From NCBI RefSeq assembly GCF_009830285.1, contig NZ_WUQX01000001.1:496501-560500 (forward strand): 64,000 bases of DNA. The letters run 5' to 3'. Both the position numbers and the translations under genes were made by a program. Under the pieces are notes generated by a model that did no database searches, had not been told where the DNA came from, and saw only the letters and a program-made list of their open reading frames with translations. This stretch comes from Sporofaciens musculi. GTDB lineage: Bacteria; Bacillota; Clostridia; Lachnospirales; Lachnospiraceae. Positions 59,958 through 64,000 of the stretch are shown piece after piece (position 1 is the first letter of the stretch; every line of letters begins with the position of its first letter).

Positions 59958-61115
59958 TTGAAGCGTTTTATTCGTTATCTGTATGAATATGAACAGGGAA
60001 AAAGACTGCGTAATGTGGGATTTGTTAAAGTAGAACAGAAGGATGAGGACTGCACGCTGAATATTCATGGCAAAGGGCTGCATATGAAGGGAGAGCGTAA
60101 GCTTGAGCTGTATTTGTTCTTTGACGAAGGCGATGGATGCGTCGGAATCTGGCAGGGAACTGTGGACAATGTAAACCCAGCCATTAATTACAGGCTTTTT
60201 TATACCAAGGAGGATGTGATTGCGCCAGAGAATTTTCAGAGGATTAACGGGATTATTCTTGAGAGTGAGACGGGGCGTAAGTATGCCGCAGTCTGGAATG
60301 ACGGCGTCATTGATGTGGGGCGTATGCGGGTGCTTAAGCCGGATGCCGAGGGAAAGGAAGATGTGACGGGTGAGGCTTCGGGGCAGAGGGAAGAGATACC
60401 GAGCATGGAGGTTGAAGCTAGAGAGGATTCTGTAGGTGAGGAGTTGCTGCGGCAGCAGGAGCCCGAACGGGATGAAGAAGTTCCCATGCAGGAGGAGCCG
60501 GTACAGCCTGAGATGTCCGATTTGCCAAGCCATTCGATGCAGGCGGGAATACCTGTAGGCGAGGAGTCCATAAGAGATGAACCCGTTGAGGATGAACCCG
60601 CTGAGGATGAGCCTGTCAGAGAAGAAGCTGTTGGAGAAGGAATTGTTGAAGAAATATCTAACAAAGAGAATAGGGCAGCAGAAAATATAGATGCGTTTCC
60701 AAAGTCCGGCGGCGAGATGGAATTTAGTCAGGAGTTGACGGCAGAACCCATTGGGAACATATGCGGGGACACAAGGGAACGGATGCCCAAGGAGCATCTC
60801 CGGTGTACGAAGATTCAGCGGAATGATATGGCAAGACTGCCAAGATGCGAGTGGAAATGGGCGAATAATAGTTTTCTGTTACATGGATATTATAATTACC
60901 ATCATCTTGCCATTATTGATGACGGAGAGAGATACAGGCTTGGAGTGCCGGGAATCTATCATCCCCAGGAGGCGAAGGCGGCAAGCACCTTTGGGTTTAC
61001 TGAATTTATTCCTCACAAGGATATGGATATGGATTTGACGGACGAAGAGAAAAGCAGTCAGGAGCAGTTTGGATATTGGTGCAGACCGATTAAGAGGATG
61101 CTGAAGACACAATGA
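59958..61115 (+). CDS. DUF6128-like protein with acidic repeat linker
   Basis: The 385-residue protein has an N-terminal domain (residues 1-125: KRFIRYLYEYEQGKRLRNVG, LELYLFFDEGDGCVGIWQGT), an acidic linker rich in Glu/Asp/Pro (about 140-280, with DEPVE-type repeats), and a C-terminal domain (NDMARLPRCEWKWANNSFLL, PGIYHPQEAKAASTFGFTEF). The N- and C-terminal parts match what I recall as DUF6128, typical of Lachnospiraceae; function unknown. Start TTG 59958 with GGAAG seven bases upstream is preferred over the longer frame that overlaps dgt. Confidence 0.7.
   Translation: MKRFIRYLYEYEQGKRLRNVGFVKVEQKDEDCTLNIHGKGLHMKGERKLELYLFFDEGDGCVGIWQGTVDNVNPAINYRLFYTKEDVIAPENFQRINGIILESETGRKYAAVWNDGVIDVGRMRVLKPDAEGKEDVTGEASGQREEIPSMEVEAREDSVGEELLRQQEPERDEEVPMQEEPVQPEMSDLPSHSMQAGIPVGEESIRDEPVEDEPAEDEPVREEAVGEGIVEEISNKENRAAENIDAFPKSGGEMEFSQELTAEPIGNICGDTRERMPKEHLRCTKIQRNDMARLPRCEWKWANNSFLLHGYYNYHHLAIIDDGERYRLGVPGIYHPQEAKAASTFGFTEFIPHKDMDMDLTDEEKSSQEQFGYWCRPIKRMLKTQ
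60576..60620 (+). repeat. Three 15-bp tandem repeats in acidic linker
   Basis: GATGAACCCGTTGAG (60576-60590), GATGAACCCGCTGAG (60591-60605) and GATGAGCCTGTCAGA (60606-60620) encode DEPVE, DEPAE and DEPVR in frame. Copy-number change would lengthen or shorten the linker without a frameshift. Confidence 0.7.
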
Positions 61116-61160
61116 AAAAATGCTCAATGAGACAAGACGTCGGTATGGATGGAGAGCAAC

Positions 61161-61607
61161 ATGCAGAATTTAAGTATAGACGAGAAATACATGAAAGAAG
61201 CGATTCGACAGGCAAAGAAAGCGTATGCAATCAAAGAGGTGCCCATTGGCTGCGTGATTGTGTTTGAGGATAAGATTGTAGGCAGGGGGTATAACAGGCG
61301 GACAACGGATAAGAATACATTGGCCCACGCTGAATTAATTGCGATTCGTAAAGCGAGTAAGAAGCTGGGGGACTGGCGGCTGGAGGGCTGTACAATGTAT
61401 GTGACGCTGGAGCCCTGTCAGATGTGCTCAGGCGCCATTGTCCAGTCCAGAATGTCAAGGGTGGTTGTGGGCTGTATGAATCCCAAGGCGGGATGTGCGG
61501 GTTCAATACTGAATCTGCTTCAGATGGAGGAATTTAACCATCAGGTGGACCTTGAGACGGGGGTGTTGGCAGAAGACTGCAGCCAGATGATGAAAACATT
61601 TTTTTAA
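61161..61607 (+). CDS. tadA: tRNA-specific adenosine(34) deaminase
   Basis: The 148-residue zinc enzyme converts the wobble adenosine of tRNA-Arg to inosine. Motifs: HAELIAI (zinc His and proton-shuttle Glu) and EPCQMCSGAIVQSR (two zinc Cys). Length is typical. The start at 61161 has GGAG six bases upstream; an ATG at 61149 is possible but less likely. It is the last gene of the dgt group; a terminator shared with the SRP RNA follows. Confidence 0.95.
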   Translation: MQNLSIDEKYMKEAIRQAKKAYAIKEVPIGCVIVFEDKIVGRGYNRRTTDKNTLAHAELIAIRKASKKLGDWRLEGCTMYVTLEPCQMCSGAIVQSRMSRVVVGCMNPKAGCAGSILNLLQMEEFNHQVDLETGVLAEDCSQMMKTFF

Positions 61608-61623
61608 GGAATTAAGAGCAGCC

Positions 61624-61660
61624 AAAAAACAGGCAGATGACTAACGCACATCTGCCTGTT
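61624..61660 (-). terminator. Terminator of the SRP RNA (also ends tadA)
   Basis: AACAGGCAGATG (61628-61639) and CATCTGCCTGTT (61649-61660) form a perfect 12-bp stem. On the minus strand it ends in T6 (plus-strand A run at 61624-61629). Confidence 0.85.
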
Positions 61661-61679
61661 ATTATTCTGTTATTTTTTT

Positions 61680-61939
61680 GTGCATTGCGCTTCCGAACGC
61701 AGATTCCCAGACGTTACCTTGACAGTAAACTCAGCCCAGGCACCCTCACGGCACCCGAAAGGTTCTGCTTAGTGCTGCTTCGTTCCCGACCTGACACGAT
61801 TCACAGATTTCCGTCGCGTAAGACCCAAGCCTCATCGCCACTTATCAAGGGCAGCTCTACAAACCTGTGCCCTCTGCGCAATATCACCCCTGCTATAGCG
61901 GATTGCAGGTACAAGGTACCGCTAGCACCCCGGCTGCAC
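61680..61939 (-). ncRNA. ffs: Signal recognition particle RNA (large bacterial type with Alu domain)
   Basis: On the minus strand a 260-base RNA starts GTGCAGCCGGGGTGCTAGCG and ends GCGCAATGCAC, with 5' and 3' ends complementary. The core GTCAGGTCGGGAACGAAGCA is the conserved SRP domain IV/Ffh-binding loop region, and CTATAGCAGGGGTG is typical of the Bacillus-type scRNA. It combines with Ffh to deliver membrane proteins. The large form with Alu domain is typical of Bacillota. Confidence 0.92.
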
Positions 61940-61947
61940 AATAATTA

Positions 61948-61976
61948 ATTTTACTGTATATTGTGGAAAATGTCAA
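61948..61976 (-). promoter_or_regulatory. Promoter of the SRP RNA
   Basis: On the minus strand TTGACA (61976-61971) and TAAAAT (61953-61948) are exactly 17 bases apart, 8 bases before the RNA 5' end. Confidence 0.85.
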
Positions 61977-61994
61977 CGGGGTGGGAAGTGATTT

Positions 61995-62399
61995 TTATAT
62001 TTCTGCTGGTTTTTGTTTTACTTTACGAATACTGACAATGGTGTTGATGATACACAATATGATAAACAGGCTCGTAAAGTTAATCCAGATATCCCTATAT
62101 GCTGTTTTGGCTAATGGTTCCCGTAGTCCGGTGAACCAGACATATGTAAATGCCAATAATTGAGACGGCACATATGCAATGACATATCTAAGAAGCAAAG
62201 GCTTAACAGGCAAATTCGTACACAGCTCAAATGCCGCAATACCAATCAAAAGAATCATAGCCCTGTCTAATTCATGCCAATTACCGCTTGGGTCTTCATA
62301 AATGCCGTTGCCGAGATATAAAACGCTGTTCAGCAATGTTATTAACGTATATATAATTGAATAAATTGCTGCCATGTTCATCCATTTTTTCTTACTCAT
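61995..62399 (-). CDS. Small four-helix membrane protein, unknown (DUF6608-like)
   Basis: The 134-residue product (MSKKKWMNMAAIYSIIYTLI start) has about four hydrophobic segments and a basic, hydrophilic tail (VRKVKQKPAEI-like end). It resembles a family I recall as DUF6608, typically beside TetR genes. GGAG lies six bases before the ATG at 62399, which overlaps the TetR stop by eight bases, so the two are coupled and the protein is probably controlled by that repressor. Possible drug or stress-related membrane protein, not proven. Confidence 0.7.
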   Translation of the reverse strand: MSKKKWMNMAAIYSIIYTLITLLNSVLYLGNGIYEDPSGNWHELDRAMILLIGIAAFELCTNLPVKPLLLRYVIAYVPSQLLAFTYVWFTGLREPLAKTAYRDIWINFTSLFIILCIINTIVSIRKVKQKPAEI

Positions 62400-62985
62400 A
62401 ATTATCTCCGATCCCATTTTCCTGTATAATTTCCTTCAATACGCCCTTAAATACCTGCGAAATCATCTTGTTGATTTCTTCTGGGGTAAATATACACATA
62501 TTTGTTGCGCAAAGCACCGCTATGCCATGTGTGTAAATCCACAAGTGGCGGTATAGCTGCTCCGCCGTACTCTTGGACAAATGATATCCGTTTTGAACAG
62601 ATAACAAAATGTCTTCGTAATTGTCGTCTATAATAGGCATTACATTGACGACTTTGGGGGGCTGCTCTTGCTCTGACATAAAAAGCAGTTGAAATAATTT
62701 CGGCTCTTGCATCGCAAAAACGATATATTGAGTGCCTACGCCTTTAAAGGCCAGTTCTTGTTCTAAACCTTTTCTGACATATTCGTCATAAATTGATTTT
62801 GCTGACTCTTTAACCTCTGCCTGCACCTCGTCCATACTTTGAAATACTGTGAAAATTGGTCTTGCGGAGCTCCCTAATTTTGCGCCTAATGCCCTTGCGG
62901 TCAGAGCCTCTATTCCATTCTCTCTTACAATGCTTAGGCCGGCCTGTATAATGATGTCCCGTGTAAATTTTGCTTTTGGCGGCAT
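62392..62985 (-). CDS. TetR/AcrR-family transcriptional regulator
   Basis: The 197-residue repressor has an N-terminal HTH (FTRDIIIQAGLSIVRENGIE, LTARALGAKLGSSARPIF) and a C-terminal ligand domain (YRHLWIYTHGIAVLC resembles TetR_C_WHG). AAGGAGAACGTT precedes the ATG. A 20-base palindrome overlaps its -10, so it is probably autoregulated. It is cotranscribed with the downstream membrane protein. Confidence 0.92.
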   Translation of the reverse strand: MPPKAKFTRDIIIQAGLSIVRENGIEALTARALGAKLGSSARPIFTVFQSMDEVQAEVKESAKSIYDEYVRKGLEQELAFKGVGTQYIVFAMQEPKLFQLLFMSEQEQPPKVVNVMPIIDDNYEDILLSVQNGYHLSKSTAEQLYRHLWIYTHGIAVLCATNMCIFTPEEINKMISQVFKGVLKEIIQENGIGDNYE

Positions 62986-63029
62986 ATAACGTTCTCCTTA
63001 ATATAAAACTATTGTTTTGAAACTGATGT

Positions 63030-63049
63030 ATTAAAACATCTGTTTTAAT
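63030..63049. promoter_or_regulatory. 20-bp palindromic operator of the TetR gene
   Basis: ATTAAAACA and TGTTTTAAT flank a TC centre at 63030-63049, a perfect 9+9 inverted repeat. It overlaps the 3' end of the minus-strand -10 (63048-63053), so binding would block transcription of the tetR-membrane protein unit. Confidence 0.75.
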
Positions 63050-63076
63050 TATATGTGAAGTTGCTGCCTTTGTCAA
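63048..63076 (-). promoter_or_regulatory. Promoter of the tetR operon
   Basis: On the minus strand TTGACA (63076-63071) and TATAAT (63053-63048) are exactly 17 bases apart, a consensus promoter overlapped by the palindrome. Confidence 0.8.
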
Positions 63077-63086
63077 TAGTTTTATC

Positions 63087-63115
63087 TTGTGATTTGTGAT
63101 TCTGTTTATTATAAT
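63087..63115 (+). promoter_or_regulatory. Promoter of the radical SAM gene
   Basis: TTGTGA (63087-63092) and TATAAT (63110-63115) are 17 bases apart, 34 bases before the ATG. It is divergent from the tetR promoter. Confidence 0.6.
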
Positions 63116-63149
63116 CGGATTAGATAGAGTGACAAAGAGGAGGAACAGG

Positions 63150-64000
63150 ATGAAAATTCTACTGGCGGCGATAAACGCCAAATACATACATTCCAATCTT
63201 GCCATATATAGCCTGAAAGTCTACGCGGATGCATATTTAGAGAAAGCTCTCGATTATGTAAGTCAGCAGGATATGGAGATAAATCTGGCAGAATATACAA
63301 TTAACCAACCGTTTTCACATATTCTTACGGATATTTACAAGAGAAGTCCTGACATACTCTGTTTTTCCTGCTATATCTGGAGTATGGAGTATATAGAAGC
63401 TCTTGTCAGAGAACTGGCAAAATTACTGCCGTCCATGTCTATTTGGCTGGGCGGTCCGGAGGTATCTTATGATGCGGCTAAGGTTCTTGCACGTCTGCCG
63501 CAGGTAAAGGGCGTGATGAAGGGCGAGGGGGAGGAAACATTTTTACAGTTATGCCGAATATATGGCGGGCAATTTCACATCCATGGCTTGCGGGAGCTTG
63601 AGGGCATTACATATCGGGACGCTGACGGTGAAATATATGATAATCCGTGGCGTCAGGCTATCGAGCTTAGCGAGCTTCCGTTTGTATACCAGCATGTCGA
63701 GGAGTTCCAGAACAGAATCATCTATTATGAGAGTAGCAGAGGATGTCCGTTTTCCTGTAGCTATTGTTTATCCTCCATAGATAAGCGGCTTAGATTCCGC
63801 GACCTTGAGCTTGTAAAAAAAGAATTGCAGTTTTTTATTGACAGTAAAGTTTTGCAGGTGAAATTCGTGGACAGGACCTTCAACTGTAAGCACGAGCATG
63901 CAACAGCAATTTGGCGGTATATTGCAGAGCATGACAGGGGGATTACAAATTTTCACTTCGAGGTAGCGGCCGACCTTCTGAACGACGAAGAACTGAAGCT
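63150..64000 (+). CDS. B12-binding-domain radical SAM protein, 3' end cut by window
   Basis: At least 283 residues are visible with no stop before the right edge. The N-terminus is a B12-binding-like domain (LLAAINAKYIHSNLAIYSLK, ILCFSCYIWSMEYIEALVRE) and the radical SAM core starts at SSRGCPFSCSYCLSS, the CxxxCxxC cluster motif, around residue 197. The family is DUF4080-linked B12-binding radical SAM proteins of unknown reaction. AGGAGGAACAGG precedes the ATG at 63150. Divergent from tetR. Confidence 0.88.
   Translation, partial: MKILLAAINAKYIHSNLAIYSLKVYADAYLEKALDYVSQQDMEINLAEYTINQPFSHILTDIYKRSPDILCFSCYIWSMEYIEALVRELAKLLPSMSIWLGGPEVSYDAAKVLARLPQVKGVMKGEGEETFLQLCRIYGGQFHIHGLRELEGITYRDADGEIYDNPWRQAIELSELPFVYQHVEEFQNRIIYYESSRGCPFSCSYCLSSIDKRLRFRDLELVKKELQFFIDSKVLQVKFVDRTFNCKHEHATAIWRYIAEHDRGITNFHFEVAADLLNDEELK

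Noticed and set aside
59865..60797. 310-residue minus-strand frame opposite the acidic-linker protein
   Set aside because: It is a shadow of a GAA/GAG-rich coding region; its protein is Leu/Ile/His-rich with no motif or ribosome site.
61637..61948. 103-residue plus-strand frame
   Set aside because: It lies over the SRP RNA gene on the opposite strand; the RNA and its promoter and terminator explain the sequence.
1..64000. CRISPR arrays, insertion sequences with terminal repeats, integrases or phage genes
   Set aside because: No regularly spaced repeats, transposase with inverted ends, integrase or structural phage gene was found; the Rpn-family gene has no visible terminal repeats.

Overview
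This is about 64 kb of chromosome from a low-to-medium GC Gram-positive anaerobe, almost certainly a gut member of the Lachnospiraceae (Clostridia). The grounds are: the anaerobic ribonucleotide reductase pair nrdD/nrdG, a large Alu-domain SRP RNA, a T-box in front of metG, meso-diaminopimelate dehydrogenase, many OmpR/BceR-type two-component systems next to ABC exporters, and several Lachnospiraceae-type proteins of unknown function. No phage, plasmid, CRISPR array, tRNA or rRNA gene was seen. All functional names are read from sequence motifs and family knowledge; no search was run.

Layout. 1-4.4 kb: a gene cut by the left edge, a small unknown protein, a DUF885 metallopeptidase-like lipoprotein/membrane protein and a Uma2-type nuclease fused to a helix-turn-helix. 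4.4-10.9 kb: T-box, metG and ddh, then a LacI regulator with an AAC(3)-like acetyltransferase and an MFS carrier. 10.9-16.9 kb: TatD, small regulators, a Cof-type phosphatase and the nrdD-nrdG-NifX-like anaerobic group. 16.9-29.2 kb: two sensor/exporter modules (RR-ATPase-permease-HK, and RR-HK-ATPase-FtsX permease) separated by small stress-type genes and a PIN/partner pair. 29.2-32.0 kb (minus strand): a cobalamin riboswitch controlling a DUF4430 protein and an ECF-type S component, then a MATE exporter with its own terminator in the leader.

32.0-34.8 kb: an arabinose operon in which araA is reduced to a remnant while the kinase and araD are intact. 34.8-37.4 kb: LytTR regulator and GHKL kinase. 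37.4-43.5 kb: a decaying BceRSAB-like module with the response regulator reduced to its C-terminus, an Rpn-family nuclease gene between kinase and transporter, and a C6 frameshift in the ATPase. 43.5-48.4 kb: a further RR-HK pair, then an array of four 11-bp direct repeats, a 50-residue membrane protein and an ABC exporter with two permeases. 48.4-51.7 kb: remnant of an AAA/DUF1703 gene and a minus-strand operon aroF-aroB-SDR. 51.8-55.8 kb: phosphopantetheinyl transferase, GH2 glycosidase, Crp/Fnr regulator convergent with a ferredoxin/NapH-like pair. 55.9-61.6 kb: unknown proteins around dgt, then tadA. 61.6-64 kb: SRP RNA, a TetR-controlled membrane protein and a B12-binding radical SAM protein cut by the right edge.

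The dominant theme is cell-envelope and antimicrobial-peptide sensing: five two-component loci in 28 kb, four of them beside exporters. The second theme is gene decay: an araA remnant, a truncated response regulator, a frameshifted ATPase, an AAA-ATPase fragment and an unidentified minus-strand 3' fragment. No single clearly undescribed system stands out. The best candidates are the repeat-controlled 50-residue protein/ABC operon, the LacI-AAC(3)-MFS cassette with its inverted repeat, and the HTH/Tyr-rich protein - dgt - acidic-linker protein neighbourhood.
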